Counted from the stretch's first letter, positions 30,948 through 40,896 are shown. The stretch: DNA of 58,978 nucleotides from an uncultured Erysipelotrichaceae bacterium (GCA_945877405.1 CAMCSA010000010.1:1-58978); one strand, 5' to 3'. The notes: a model not told the origin generated them from the letters alone. Program-made: numbers and translations.

Positions 30948-30980
30948 ACAGGGTATTACCGTTTGTAAATAATACCCTGT
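30948..30980. terminator. Intercistronic hairpin between EIIC and GH1
   Basis: ACAGGGTATTA/TAATACCCTGT is a perfect 11-bp stem with an 11-nt loop. The minus-strand tail (TATTATT) is only weakly T-rich, suggesting a partial terminator or mRNA-stabilising hairpin. Confidence 0.55.
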
Positions 30981-30991
30981 TTTAAATACGA

Positions 30992-32302
30992 TTACTGCTG
31001 TGCTTCTGCCTGCTTGTTAGCAAGAAGTACGAATGGTGTGTAAATCAGGAAAGAGATGACTACACACAATAACTGTGTAATAACTGCACCGATACTGCCG
31101 CCAGATGCCATGAATGCCATGAGTCCTGGAGGAGTTGTCCATGGTGCGTTAACAACCATGGTTCCACAGAATCCGATGGATGTCATGAAGTAACCGAATG
31201 CAGAAGTTACGATTGGTGCAATCATGAATGGAATACCCATAATCGGGTTCATAACGATCGGGATACCGAATGTGATTGGCTCATTGATGTTGAAGATTCC
31301 ACATGGAATTGCAAGCTTACAGATGGATCTGTAATCATCACGCTTGGAGAACAGTAATACAGCGATGATAAGACCTCCTGTAATACCAGCACCTGTTACT
31401 GTAGAGAAGCAGGACATGAATGGTGTGGAAATGATGTTTGGAATTGCTTCCCCTGCAGCATAAGCAGCTTCATTTTCAGCAAATGCAGCAAGCAGTACAG
31501 GTTCATAGATACCCTTGAGTGTCTGTGTACCATGGATACCGAAGAACCAGAGGATAACAGACAGGAAGATGATCAGCAGGAATCCTGGCAGACCAGTCAT
31601 GACATTCTTGAGAGGTGCCTGGATGAATGTTGTGATTGCCTGGAACAGTGTTAAGCCAAGGAACTGTTCAAATGCAAATCCGATACCTGCTACAATGATC
31701 AGTACAAGTGCACATGGGAACAGGATTTCGAAAGATCTTGCGATGTTTGGTGGAACAGAATCAGGCATGCTGATCTTGAGCTTACCGGAATTTACGATCT
31801 TAACATACAGTGTTGCAGATACGACTGCTACAAGCATGGCGACGAAAAGTCCCTGTGCGTTTGTGTAATTGGAAGCCAGTACGTTGTTGATTGTAACAGC
31901 TTCACCAGATTCAGCAGCAACTGCTGTAGCAGAAGTTACACAAAGAGAAATAAAACAGGATAAAGCAAGAATGGAAACAACCTTGTCCTTGTTGCCATAG
32001 CTTTCAGCTACCTTGGCAGATAACAGAATGACAATACCGATTGCCATCATGTTCATTGTGCCATAGTTGGCAGCTGTAAATAATGGCTTGAACATTCCTA
32101 ACCACGCAAAACCAGGAATGTTTGCCAAAGACATGTATCCAGGAGTTGTATTACATACAACATTGGAAAACAGTGTACAGAAAGAACCGATAATAATCAC
32201 CGGCATCAGATCCGTAAACGCGTCACGGATACAGGACAGCAGACGGTTGTTGCTGACCTTGGATGCAAATGTAAGCATTACATCCATGAATTTCTCGTTC
32301 AT
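30992..32302 (-). CDS. PTS system cellobiose/lactose-family EIIC component
   Basis: A 436-residue inner-membrane sugar permease with about ten hydrophobic segments. The family features are the N-terminal MDVMLTFASKVSNNRLLSCI, the NEPITFGIPIVMNPI signature near residue 335 that carries the conserved Glu, and PWTTPPGLMAFMASGGSIG. It imports and phosphorylates beta-glucosides with EIIA and EIIB partners, which are not in this window. AAGGAG precedes the start. It is transcribed divergently from a LysR regulator and heads the operon with the GH1 genes. Confidence 0.92.
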   Translation of the reverse strand: MNEKFMDVMLTFASKVSNNRLLSCIRDAFTDLMPVIIIGSFCTLFSNVVCNTTPGYMSLANIPGFAWLGMFKPLFTAANYGTMNMMAIGIVILLSAKVAESYGNKDKVVSILALSCFISLCVTSATAVAAESGEAVTINNVLASNYTNAQGLFVAMLVAVVSATLYVKIVNSGKLKISMPDSVPPNIARSFEILFPCALVLIIVAGIGFAFEQFLGLTLFQAITTFIQAPLKNVMTGLPGFLLIIFLSVILWFFGIHGTQTLKGIYEPVLLAAFAENEAAYAAGEAIPNIISTPFMSCFSTVTGAGITGGLIIAVLLFSKRDDYRSICKLAIPCGIFNINEPITFGIPIVMNPIMGIPFMIAPIVTSAFGYFMTSIGFCGTMVVNAPWTTPPGLMAFMASGGSIGAVITQLLCVVISFLIYTPFVLLANKQAEAQQ

Positions 32303-32413
32303 ATTTTTCTTTTCTCCTTTTTATGTACACAGTTTACAACAGGCACTTTTAAATAGAACTATGATATTTTTAATAATAAATATATAATATTTCATATATT
32401 AAAGGAGGACAGT

Positions 32414-33304
32414 ATGGATTTCAGTTCAATCAGTGCATTTGTGGCAGTTGCGCAATATAAGAACATTTCAAGAGCAGCTGCTTCTCTATACCTTTCCCAG
32501 AGTAATCTGTCCGCAAGAATCTCAAAACTGGAGAAGGAAATCGGCTATGAACTGTTTTTCAGACAGCGTGGAAAACATACCGTCGAGCTGACACCCAAGG
32601 GTGAACAGTTCATGGAATATGCAAAGCAGATCAGCAATGCTCTTGTGGAAATCGAAAACCTTGCGATCGAACAGGATCGTCAGTTTCTTTCCGTCGGTGC
32701 TAATGCCGGAACGCATCAGATCACATTGAATGCATTCTATCAGGACTTCATTCAAAGTCATCCCAATATATGCCTTGGCCTGCATACATATCACTCCTCT
32801 GATATCTATAACTACGTCAACAGTGGAAGATTTGAACTGGGAATTGTATCCAATGCCAAAAAGATGCCGGATATCAGTACAACACTGATTTATGAAGAAC
32901 CGCTTTTCATCGTCGCTAATCACGATTCCCCCTATTACAACGGCATCATGCCCGAGCAGCTTCCTGGCAACCAGGAAATCTTCATGGCATATACTCAGGA
33001 ATATATCGCATGGCATGAACAGTACTGGCCAGACCAGCAGTATTTTGCACGACTTTCGGATGCTTTTGATCTGCCGACATTTTTCAACAACAACGCCAGA
33101 TGGGCACTTGTCAACCTTTCCACTGCTGTATACTTTGCCGACAGGTTCAACTGGTCGGTATTCCGCCTTGGAAAAGAAGTACCTAATACAAAATATTATC
33201 TGGTAGAGAAAACAAACAAATACAAATCCAATGCAGCAGACATCTACAAACAGGAACTGTTTGAATTTCTGGCGCATGACATCAATCTGATCTCAAAGGT
33301 GTAA
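32414..33304 (+). CDS. LysR-family transcriptional regulator
   Basis: A 296-residue regulator. The N-terminal winged helix is typical (FVAVAQYKNISRAAASLYLS and SQSNLSARISKLEKEIGYELF, residues 9-53), with a substrate-binding domain of periplasmic-protein fold after residue 90. It faces the EIIC gene, so it probably controls beta-glucoside use. The 111-bp gap is very AT-rich and holds a loose inverted motif, TATGA...TTTCATA (about 32360-32396). AAAGGAGG precedes the start. Confidence 0.9.
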   Translation: MDFSSISAFVAVAQYKNISRAAASLYLSQSNLSARISKLEKEIGYELFFRQRGKHTVELTPKGEQFMEYAKQISNALVEIENLAIEQDRQFLSVGANAGTHQITLNAFYQDFIQSHPNICLGLHTYHSSDIYNYVNSGRFELGIVSNAKKMPDISTTLIYEEPLFIVANHDSPYYNGIMPEQLPGNQEIFMAYTQEYIAWHEQYWPDQQYFARLSDAFDLPTFFNNNARWALVNLSTAVYFADRFNWSVFRLGKEVPNTKYYLVEKTNKYKSNAADIYKQELFEFLAHDINLISKV

Positions 33305-33342
33305 AACAGATGTTATACTGAAAGTACTACAGGAGGAACATG

Positions 33343-33768
33343 ATGAAAAAACGGATCACTTCCATTTTCTGTGTAATGCTGCTGTTGTCAGGTGGCTGCA
33401 GCAGAGCCAATACATCCTCAGTCACGATTAACTATGGCACATCCTCCATCTACTCAAAGGAAGATATGGATAATGCTGTTGAAATCATCAAACAGCAGTT
33501 CAGCCAGTTTGAAGGATGTGATCTGCATTCCCTTTCCTATACAACTGATGAAATCAGTACAGATTCAGATAATATCGCATGGATGAATGAGCTTGAAGAA
33601 GCAAACGACAACAAAGAAGTCTTTACCCAATGCATCGCATTTGACAGCAGTTTCCATTCTCCACTTCATGGTGGTGGGGCATGGAGAGCCAACGAAGAAT
33701 ACACATGGACATGGTGGCTTGCACGCACTGATCATGGTGAGTGGAAACTGATGACATGGGGTTATTGA
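33343..33768 (+). CDS. Small lipoprotein of unknown function
   Basis: A 141-residue exported lipoprotein. A Lys-rich start and hydrophobic stretch end in the lipobox LLSGGC, with Cys near residue 19. The mature part begins with a Ser/Thr-rich linker and has a tryptophan-rich C-terminus (EYTWTWWLARTDHGEWKLMTWGY), resembling small DUF4829-like lipoproteins. Two ATGs overlap; the second (33343) has better spacing from AGGAGG. It lies 38 bp after the LysR gene. Confidence 0.75.
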   Translation: MKKRITSIFCVMLLLSGGCSRANTSSVTINYGTSSIYSKEDMDNAVEIIKQQFSQFEGCDLHSLSYTTDEISTDSDNIAWMNELEEANDNKEVFTQCIAFDSSFHSPLHGGGAWRANEEYTWTWWLARTDHGEWKLMTWGY

Positions 33769-33814
33769 CTGTATCATTCTGAATTCACATCAGCTTGAAT
33801 CACTGATCTGTCTG

Positions 33815-33847
33815 AAAAGGATCTTCATTATAACGAAGATCCTTTTT
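33815..33847. terminator. Bidirectional terminator
   Basis: AAAAGGATCTTC-ATTATAAC-GAAGATCCTTTTT, perfect stem with T-run on both strands, between convergent genes. Confidence 0.9.
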
Positions 33848-33851
33848 ACAG

Positions 33852-35951
33852 TTATGCCTTACCGACTTTCATTTCTTTTTTGTTGCGATACATAGCCTGG
33901 TCAGCACGTGCAAACACTTCTTCTACCTTGACGTCGGCTTCTTTACGGTATTCCGCCATACCAATGGAGAAACTTGCTTCTCCTTTTTCAAGGCTAAGCT
34001 TCTCATAGCAGCCCTTATTCTGTGCGACAAGCTGATCCAGAAGTGCAATTCTGTTTTTGTAATCCTCATCGGTTAATACAACAACAAATTCATCTCCACC
34101 GATTCGATATACCGGACTGTGTGTGAATACATGGCACAGGATACGACTGGCATTTTTGATCAGAATATCTCCTTTATCATGACCATATTCATCATTTGTT
34201 TTCTTGAGATTATTGAGATCAATGATCACAATGGCAAATCCATCTGCCCCGCCTTCATCCATTAATACCTGCAGTTCTTTCTGTTTATCCAGATATCCGG
34301 TACGGTTACCAGTTCTAGTCAGAGCATCTCGGAATGCCTTGATATTCAGATCCAGCGTTTTCTTTTCCATCGTTATAAGTTTTCTATGCATGTAGATGTA
34401 ATACAGGAATAAACCAGACATGCATGCAATGATCGCAATCAATGCCACAATGACATATAAGGAATGCTCCTTGAGATATTCACTGAAGGAAACCACCGTT
34501 TTCTCATACGTGTAATCCATTAAGGATGCACCATTCAGATCTTCCGAACTGGCTGAAATGACTCGGTTTGTGATGTTCAGCAGTTCTGAATTGCCACGTC
34601 GTGTACCAATACCTACTTCGACAACATTCGGAAGTTCCAGCATTGTTAATGACTGCATTTCCTTGTATTTCTTCAGATGGTTGAGTGTACTGGATGCAAT
34701 CAGCATGCTTCCCGCATTTCCATCCAGAATTGCTTTCAGGCAGTCCTGTCTGCTTTCACATTGCAGCATCACGGCATCCGGGAACAGCACCTGTAATGCA
34801 CCAAGCTGAATGGAATTGTTTTTGGAGTAGGCAATAACATCAGTCATCCCTTCTGCGTTTTCCCCATCATACAGCATGACAAACGTTGTCGTATTCAATG
34901 CATCTGAAATCAGAATATCACTTTTTTCCGCAAGCCAGGCATCCTTATACAATGGTCCAAACAGGTCAAGTTTTCCTTCAGCAATATCTGCTGTAAACTG
35001 ATCCAAATCATCATAGACAACTGTTTCCACTGTAATCCCGAATAAGCCCTCGTACCTGTCCACAAGAATGGAACACAAACCAGTCAGTTCTCCATTTTCA
35101 TCCACGTCACAATACGGCAGGTTATCATCCAGATACCCTAAGGTAACCTTGTAGTCATGTTCTTTTAGCCATTCTCTTTCCTTCTGGGAAAGATATGTAT
35201 TGGTTAAGGAAGAGGCTGAAATATATTTGGAATAGGTGACTTCATTGTAGTATGGATCCGCAATCTGTATTTCACGCATTGCCGTATTCAACTCCTCCAG
35301 CAGATCAGGTCTTTTCTGATTGACCCCAAAATAGAAATCACTGCTGCCAACAGATACGATTGGCAGATATTTGCCACTGGAAGCCATATCCGTCATAATC
35401 ATGGCATCCACAACACCAGCCTGCAAATCCGCTGCCATTTCTGATGTAGACGCATAATCAACAATCGTCATGTCCAGATTCTCTTCACTCAGATAATCTT
35501 CCAACAGACCATACTGGTATGTCCCTTTGACTACACCAATACTCTTATCACTCAGGGTGTTCAGATTAAACGGATCAATCTGAGTATTACTGCTCATACA
35601 GTAGATATAGTAGTTTTCCTTGCCCTCTGGAAGAGAACTGTAACTGATATATTGAGCACGATCTTCGCTATAGGAAAGATCTCCCATGATATCGATCTCT
35701 CCGTTTTTCAGCATTTCCAGTAATTCAGAAAAGGAGCCATAAACATATTCATATGTCCATCCAGTAGAATAGGCAATACGCTGCAGGTATTCATAACCAA
35801 AGCCTCTTTTGTATTCCCCATCTCTTCCTTCCTGATAATTCTCAAAGATGGCATAACCTACCCGCACAGGCTCATTTTTACAATAAACCTTCGTTGGAAA
35901 CAGTCCAGCCATCATCAGAAACAGTAATGTACAAATCAGAAATCTGCGCAT
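33852..35951 (-). CDS. Two-SBP3-domain sensor diguanylate cyclase
   Basis: A 699-residue membrane protein that should make cyclic di-GMP. An N-terminal signal segment (LLFLMMAGLFPTKVYC) leads to two extracellular solute-binding family-3 domains (about 28-250 and 260-480: EPVRVGYAIFENYQEG and YKVTLGYLDDNLPYCD are their first strands). A transmembrane segment lies near residue 500 (YVIVALIAIIACMSGLFLYY) and a GGDEF domain follows with intact YRIGGDEFVVV near residue 615. No RxxD inhibitory site precedes GGDEF. The ligand is probably an amino acid or similar small molecule. AAGGTG precedes the start. Confidence 0.9.
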   Translation of the reverse strand: MRRFLICTLLFLMMAGLFPTKVYCKNEPVRVGYAIFENYQEGRDGEYKRGFGYEYLQRIAYSTGWTYEYVYGSFSELLEMLKNGEIDIMGDLSYSEDRAQYISYSSLPEGKENYYIYCMSSNTQIDPFNLNTLSDKSIGVVKGTYQYGLLEDYLSEENLDMTIVDYASTSEMAADLQAGVVDAMIMTDMASSGKYLPIVSVGSSDFYFGVNQKRPDLLEELNTAMREIQIADPYYNEVTYSKYISASSLTNTYLSQKEREWLKEHDYKVTLGYLDDNLPYCDVDENGELTGLCSILVDRYEGLFGITVETVVYDDLDQFTADIAEGKLDLFGPLYKDAWLAEKSDILISDALNTTTFVMLYDGENAEGMTDVIAYSKNNSIQLGALQVLFPDAVMLQCESRQDCLKAILDGNAGSMLIASSTLNHLKKYKEMQSLTMLELPNVVEVGIGTRRGNSELLNITNRVISASSEDLNGASLMDYTYEKTVVSFSEYLKEHSLYVIVALIAIIACMSGLFLYYIYMHRKLITMEKKTLDLNIKAFRDALTRTGNRTGYLDKQKELQVLMDEGGADGFAIVIIDLNNLKKTNDEYGHDKGDILIKNASRILCHVFTHSPVYRIGGDEFVVVLTDEDYKNRIALLDQLVAQNKGCYEKLSLEKGEASFSIGMAEYRKEADVKVEEVFARADQAMYRNKKEMKVGKA

Positions 35952-36365
35952 AGTTCACCTTCAGGAAATAATCAGGCATGCTGTCTGAACTGCTTCATTC
36001 AACAATATGGATTCCTGTATCAGTCACATATACCAATAAAGCAGCAAAGTAAAGAAACCTGATAGTCAGTGGTATTATACAATATCCATATAGATCTTTC
36101 TATGCCAGATAACAGACTTTTTCCTTATATTGATGCCACCAAAACCGTCTTTTGAACAGCCGATGTATCTTACAGTTATACAATTTTATCAAAATGTAAT
36201 GAAACGATTGATCATTCACGAATACATATACAAATGTGATCACATTTCATCACAAATTAATCAATGAGTGTTAACATATAACATGTTTATGCCATTGACA
36301 ATGCAGTACCCGTCAATGATGATGACAGCCAAGAATGCCATCATACATCTTAGAAGGAGATCCAA
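35952..36365. other. Long intergenic region with operator-like repeats
   Basis: 414 bp without a gene between divergent units. It holds a 16-bp perfect palindrome (36232-36247), a CATTGAC/GTCAATG inverted repeat (36293-36317) that overlaps a TTGACA box at 36295, and a clear AAGGAG before the small ribbon-helix-helix gene. No ORF of note is seen. Confidence 0.5.
36232..36247. promoter_or_regulatory. 16-bp palindrome AAATGTGATCACATTT
   Basis: A perfect palindrome with TGTGA/TCACA half-sites like Crp/Fnr-type operators, about 120 bp before the small DNA-binding protein gene. The binding protein is not identified. Confidence 0.5.
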
Positions 36366-36539
36366 ATGTCAAGAACAAAGAAAAAAGAATTCAAGTCCAT
36401 GAATATCCTCATGGATATCCACACAAGAGAAAAGCTGGATGCTTATTGTGAACAGACAGGACTGACAATGACAAAAGCCATTGAACGTATTCTTGATCAG
36501 TACTTCGATGACTACTTTTCTACCCCTGAAAAAAACTGA
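36366..36539 (+). CDS. Small ribbon-helix-helix DNA-binding protein
   Basis: A 57-residue protein, below the length of most gene-calling cut-offs. Translation gives a basic N-terminus (MSRTKKKEFKSMNILMD), then a strand and two helices in the pattern of Arc/MetJ/CopG proteins (MDIHTREKLDAYCEQTGLT, then TKAIERILDQYF). AAGGAGATCCAA precedes the ATG, and a strong terminator follows, so it is a complete single-gene unit. It probably binds one of the symmetric sites in the 414-bp region upstream. No toxin gene is adjacent, so it is more likely a free regulator than an antitoxin. Confidence 0.8.
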   Translation: MSRTKKKEFKSMNILMDIHTREKLDAYCEQTGLTMTKAIERILDQYFDDYFSTPEKN

Positions 36540-36861
36540 TCATTCATGTTCACACGATTACTGATCTGGAGGCAGCAATGCGCCTCCATTTTCTTTTGAC
36601 TTTCATGCATTCAGAGCAGTTCACATCATGGATATCTGTACATCTGGAAACATTTCCTTTCCCATATTTCCTGAGATTCTTCCGGTATTATCACATATTT
36701 GTGTTATCATAATTCTAACAGTACACGTATATAGATATATGCTGAGATCATCTGGCACAACAGTGTGCAACAGGTATGCATCATTGAATGATGAATATTG
36801 ACTTCATTGCCTGTCATATGAATGGTTCTGATCAGATTATTTCAGCTGATTCGAGGAAATT
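36540..36861. other. Intergenic region before the PBP-GGDEF gene
   Basis: 322 bp containing the terminator of the small gene and a short inverted repeat TCATTGAATGATGA near 36780. No consensus promoter or ORF stands out. Confidence 0.4.
36567..36598 (+). terminator. Intrinsic terminator after the RHH gene
   Basis: TGGAGGC-AGCAATGC-GCCTCCA followed by TTTTCTTTT. Confidence 0.9.
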
Positions 36862-39054
36862 ATGCAGAAAAAACAGATAGCTTTACTGGTCGATCAGGCA
36901 GAAAACAATTTCAGCATCGAAATCTGCAGAGGTGCCAAGGCAGCAGCTTTGCAGGAAGATCTTGAGCTGTTCATCCTTTATGGTGGCTATGTTGAAGAAA
37001 CAACAGAAAATTATGAATATCAGAACAACAACGTTTACCCTCTTGCATCAAACGCAGATGGTGTTGTTGTTTCTGTAGCAAGTATCTGTCGATCCACATG
37101 GGGAAAACAGGACCTTGTTGATATGTTTTCTTCGACAGCACTGGTTACACTCAATGATGACTTTGAAAATGTATCAAACATCCGGTATTCACCAGATGAT
37201 GGATTAAGAGATGCTCTTTATTACATGATTCATTTCCTTCATAAAAAGAATCTCATCTTCATTGGTGGACCATTATCCAATAACGGTTCCAATCGAAGAA
37301 TTGAGATCTTTGAAGAAGTCATGAAAGACCATGGTCTGCTCAAAGAAGATCATCAGATATTCCGTGCCAAGCAGAAAAACAGACAGCAGGGACCACTCAT
37401 CAATACATTCCTGGATGAAGCTGGAGAAATTGATGCCATTGTATGTGCCAATGATGAACTTGCCATCTGTACCTATGATGTATTAAAGAAACGGAATCTG
37501 AAAGTAGGACGTGATGTAGCCGTACTTGGATTTGATGATATAGCGGAAGCTTCCAGAATGAGTCCACCATTATCATCCATTAAGGCTCCAGCCTATATGT
37601 TGGGATACCAGGCAGTGCTTATGGCAGCAAAGCAGGCTGATGACCATCAGGTTGTCAAAAAGATCATTCCTTCCTCCTTTGTTGCAAGAGAATCTCTTGG
37701 TTTCTGTGATTCAGCAGAACAGAGACTGCAGTCATCGTTAAATGCGATGTTCAGGAATCATGCATCCTTTTCTGAGTTATGGAATACAATCGAAAATTGC
37801 CTGACAACAAGAACAGAACAGATTATCACTTCCCCTACCTGTCAGAACTTAAGAGCCATTCTGCAGAATATCTACAACCTGGATTTCTCTTTGATCCAGG
37901 ATAAGTGTGCTTTCTCTCCATTGTTTCAGAGCATAACCGATCTGATTGAAGATGAGGATGCACTGTTACTTGGCAGACAGCAGATCTGTTATGTATTACG
38001 CTGCTTTACGGAAAACCTGATTCAGTATCATAACTTTACAGGTAAGGCAGAACAGATGCAGGCAACCTATTTCTGCGACAGATTAAGTCATACATGTATC
38101 CGTGCACTGGACTCTGGTGCATTAGCAAAAGAACAGTATTACAGATCGAGCAATAAGGCACTGAACATTTCCGCTAAACGACTGATGTTATTTGCAACAC
38201 AGAATGAATGCTGCAGGAATATACTGGAAACACTGCGTGATTTCCATGTATCTCATGGCTCATTATTCCTGTTTGACCGTCCACTGCGTAATGTACGCAT
38301 GAATCAATTGAAGGAACAGACAATCCGTTATGCAGGTCAGCTTAACGATAACAAAATCAAACTGTATTCCAACAGAAAGCTTTCCATCAAGGATATCCCT
38401 GCTACAGTAGCTGAATCCAAAGATAACATTACGGCGATACTTTCCATTTACAGCCAGGAAGAGCTGTATGGATATCTTGCCTGTGATCTCAATCAGATCA
38501 CAGAAACAGAGCTTGAGTTCTTACGGATTCATATCGGTACAGCATTACACACATTAAAGCTGATCGAAAGCATTGAACGTCAGTCGGAAACAGATCCGCT
38601 TACATATCTGTATAACCGCAGAGGATTCTATCGTAATGTATATGATTTCCTGGATACAGTAAACCCGAACGAAAAGGCGTGGATCATCTATGCGGATATG
38701 AACAGGCTGAAAGTCATCAATGATGAATATGGACATGATGAAGGAGATATGGCAATTGTAAAAGGAGCTGCCATCTTAAAAGAAGCATTCCCGATCAATT
38801 CCATTATTGCCCGCATGGGTGGTGATGAATTCCTTGTCATTGCAAGATTCCCACAGAGCACAGAAGAATCCGATGTTGAAAAAATCATCGAAGAAAAGAC
38901 AGATGTCATCAACACAAGGATTTCAAGAGCAATCGATGTATCTCTGTCCTGTGGTATCCTCAGAATAGACTCACAGAATCATCGACTCCTGGATGAGATG
39001 ATCAACGATGCTGATACAATCATGTATCAGAAGAAACAGGCACGAAGAATATAG
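36862..39054 (+). CDS. LacI-type ligand-binding domain fused to GGDEF diguanylate cyclase
   Basis: A 730-residue protein with no signal peptide or membrane segment. Residues 1-285 resemble the sugar-binding core of LacI/GalR regulators but lack the helix-turn-helix (KKQIALLVDQAENNFS, DAIVCANDELAICTYDVL, VAVLGFDDIAEASRMSPPLS). A helical middle region and a GAF-like segment (about 420-555) follow, then GGDEF with intact ARMGGDEFLVI (GGDEF at 653-657). No RxxD inhibitory site is present. A cytoplasmic sugar signal controlling c-di-GMP synthesis is the natural inference. Start follows GAGG. Confidence 0.88.
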   Translation: MQKKQIALLVDQAENNFSIEICRGAKAAALQEDLELFILYGGYVEETTENYEYQNNNVYPLASNADGVVVSVASICRSTWGKQDLVDMFSSTALVTLNDDFENVSNIRYSPDDGLRDALYYMIHFLHKKNLIFIGGPLSNNGSNRRIEIFEEVMKDHGLLKEDHQIFRAKQKNRQQGPLINTFLDEAGEIDAIVCANDELAICTYDVLKKRNLKVGRDVAVLGFDDIAEASRMSPPLSSIKAPAYMLGYQAVLMAAKQADDHQVVKKIIPSSFVARESLGFCDSAEQRLQSSLNAMFRNHASFSELWNTIENCLTTRTEQIITSPTCQNLRAILQNIYNLDFSLIQDKCAFSPLFQSITDLIEDEDALLLGRQQICYVLRCFTENLIQYHNFTGKAEQMQATYFCDRLSHTCIRALDSGALAKEQYYRSSNKALNISAKRLMLFATQNECCRNILETLRDFHVSHGSLFLFDRPLRNVRMNQLKEQTIRYAGQLNDNKIKLYSNRKLSIKDIPATVAESKDNITAILSIYSQEELYGYLACDLNQITETELEFLRIHIGTALHTLKLIESIERQSETDPLTYLYNRRGFYRNVYDFLDTVNPNEKAWIIYADMNRLKVINDEYGHDEGDMAIVKGAAILKEAFPINSIIARMGGDEFLVIARFPQSTEESDVEKIIEEKTDVINTRISRAIDVSLSCGILRIDSQNHRLLDEMINDADTIMYQKKQARRI

Positions 39055-39065
39055 CCTAGAACAAA

Positions 39066-39122
39066 AGTCACTTCGTGACTAAAATACAGTAAATTGCAGA
39101 TGCGTTAGTATCTGCTTTTCGT
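39066..39122 (+). terminator. Tandem hairpins after the PBP-GGDEF gene
   Basis: AGTCAC-TTC-GTGACT (39067-39081) and GCAGAT-GCGTTAGT-ATCTGC followed by TTTTCGTT (39096-39122). Confidence 0.65.
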
Positions 39123-39142
39123 TATGTTGTATAATTTGTAAT

Positions 39143-39514
39143 TTGTACATAACAATTGATTGCTACCTTTACTCTGATTACCCATATGAAGGTGCTTATA
39201 CCTGTGATCAGCCAAATTACGATGTTAACAAACCTCGCTTAAAGCAACTGTTCTGGGAAAACTATGAATATGTTCAAGAACTTGAAGCACAAGGTAAAGC
39301 CATACCAATCGTACTTGATACACTTCAACAAGCACTTCTATGTCGTACAGAATATCTTGGTTATGATGCTTTTGAATGCCCAAACTGTGGTAATGAGTAT
39401 GTTGTTTATCATCACTGCCATTGTAAACTATGTCCTTCCTGTGGAGTTAAAACGCAGCGTAAGCTTGCCGTTCAGGCTGATCATATGTGTCTGGATGTAA
39501 AACACAGGCATTAA
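39143..39514 (+). pseudogene. Truncated zinc-finger transposase (N-terminal fragment)
   Basis: The frame encodes about 120 residues ending in a cysteine-rich zinc-binding domain (FECPNCGNEYVVYHHCHCK, then LCPSCGVKTQRKLAVQADHM), like the N-terminal domain of IS91/IS1294-type HUH transposases. Those are usually about 400 residues; the catalytic HUH and tyrosine region is absent. The only start in frame is TTG at 39143 with no ribosome binding site. It is cut off close to the convergent ATPase gene, so it is a remnant. Confidence 0.65.
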
Positions 39515-39555
39515 TGGAAAGAACGATTCCTCTTGTTTCCAATATGACCTGCATA

Positions 39556-40896
39556 TTACAGAAATGGAACCATATAAACAGGAATATAATGAATTCCGTT
39601 TTCCCACTTGTAATCCTTTGTATGGACAACATATCTGTCTTTAATTCGATTGCTGAAAGTATCACAGAATACATCCAGGGATTTGTGATTTCTGTAGTTG
39701 CCGGATTTCACTTCTATCGGACATATCTTATCACCAACGGATATCAGAAAATCAATTTCATACAGATGATTTGAAGATAAACTTGGCATTGTGTAATAAA
39801 ACAGGTTATGCCCTTTGGCTGTCAGCATCTGCGCAACACAGTTTTCATAGATGTAGCTAAGATTTGTATCCAGTTTATCAGAAAGCAGTTTATTATATAT
39901 GACATTTTCCGTGTAATTCTTATCTTTATATACAAGTGTGATAAACAGTCCTGTATCAGAAGTAAACAGTTTATATCTTCCAATGTCCTTCTCTAATGAC
40001 ATCCCGATAGCCGGATTATTTGCGTGATATCCAATATTCACAGTATAGGAGCTCAACATATCCGGAATCAGTTCACGGACTGTTTCTGAACGTATTCCTG
40101 CTCTGGCATTTGATAACACATATCGGGATGTATTGGAACTCAGGCTGGCAGGTATGGAATCAAAGATATCTCCAGCAAGACCGGTACCATCAATTTTGAT
40201 GAAATCCTCTTCATACAGATCAATGATTTCTCTTTTGGTTTCATCCACTGACTGCAGATAATTATGTTCAAGGTATGTTTCTATTGCCTGTGGCATTCCA
40301 CCAATCAACATATACAGTCTGAAAATACGCATCAGATTTCGATGCATTGCATTACCTGCAGGTTTTTTCTTCTGCAGTAATAACCGGATCGTATCCGCAG
40401 TAATATCGTCTCCTATTGCCCACAGGAATTCCTCAAAATCCATAGGATACATGGATATCTTATGTTCTTCACTTGGTATCAGAATATCTCTTGTATTTTT
40501 CCTTATGGATAACAGAGATCCTGTTTCGATGTAGCTGTATCTTCCATCCGCAACAAGATACTTGATTGCCTGTCTTGCCTTTGGAAACAATTGCACTTCA
40601 TCAAAAATAATCACCGACTCATGTTCATATAATCTTGTTCCCGTAAACTGTTGTAACTGCAGAAAGAAGAAATCCAGATCGTATGTGTCATCAAATAGAT
40701 CCATAATTGCTTTACTTGTATGTGCAAAGTCAATCAGGATGTAGGACCTGAATTCACTTTTAGCAAACTCTTCAGCGATAGTAGACTTGCCAACACGCCT
40801 GGCACCTTTGATCAGAAGTGCATATTTATCACTACGGTTTCTTTTCCACTCCATGATTTCGTCATATATTTTGCGTCTGAATACTGTTTTTGCCAT
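39556..40896 (-). CDS. AAA ATPase with DUF4143 domain
   Basis: A 446-residue protein. Walker A is IKGARRVGKSTIAEEFA near residue 33 and Walker B is VIIFDEVQLFPKAR near residue 100. The DUF4143 domain fills the C-terminal half (TGLFITLVYKDKNY; FYYTMPSLSSNHLYEIDFLIS; KICPIEVKSGNYRNHKSL), with D and E-x-K resembling a PD-(D/E)XK nuclease core. These proteins are common solitary accessory genes of unknown role. The leader contains a 33-bp tandem repeat. Confidence 0.85.
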   Translation of the reverse strand: MAKTVFRRKIYDEIMEWKRNRSDKYALLIKGARRVGKSTIAEEFAKSEFRSYILIDFAHTSKAIMDLFDDTYDLDFFFLQLQQFTGTRLYEHESVIIFDEVQLFPKARQAIKYLVADGRYSYIETGSLLSIRKNTRDILIPSEEHKISMYPMDFEEFLWAIGDDITADTIRLLLQKKKPAGNAMHRNLMRIFRLYMLIGGMPQAIETYLEHNYLQSVDETKREIIDLYEEDFIKIDGTGLAGDIFDSIPASLSSNTSRYVLSNARAGIRSETVRELIPDMLSSYTVNIGYHANNPAIGMSLEKDIGRYKLFTSDTGLFITLVYKDKNYTENVIYNKLLSDKLDTNLSYIYENCVAQMLTAKGHNLFYYTMPSLSSNHLYEIDFLISVGDKICPIEVKSGNYRNHKSLDVFCDTFSNRIKDRYVVHTKDYKWENGIHYIPVYMVPFL

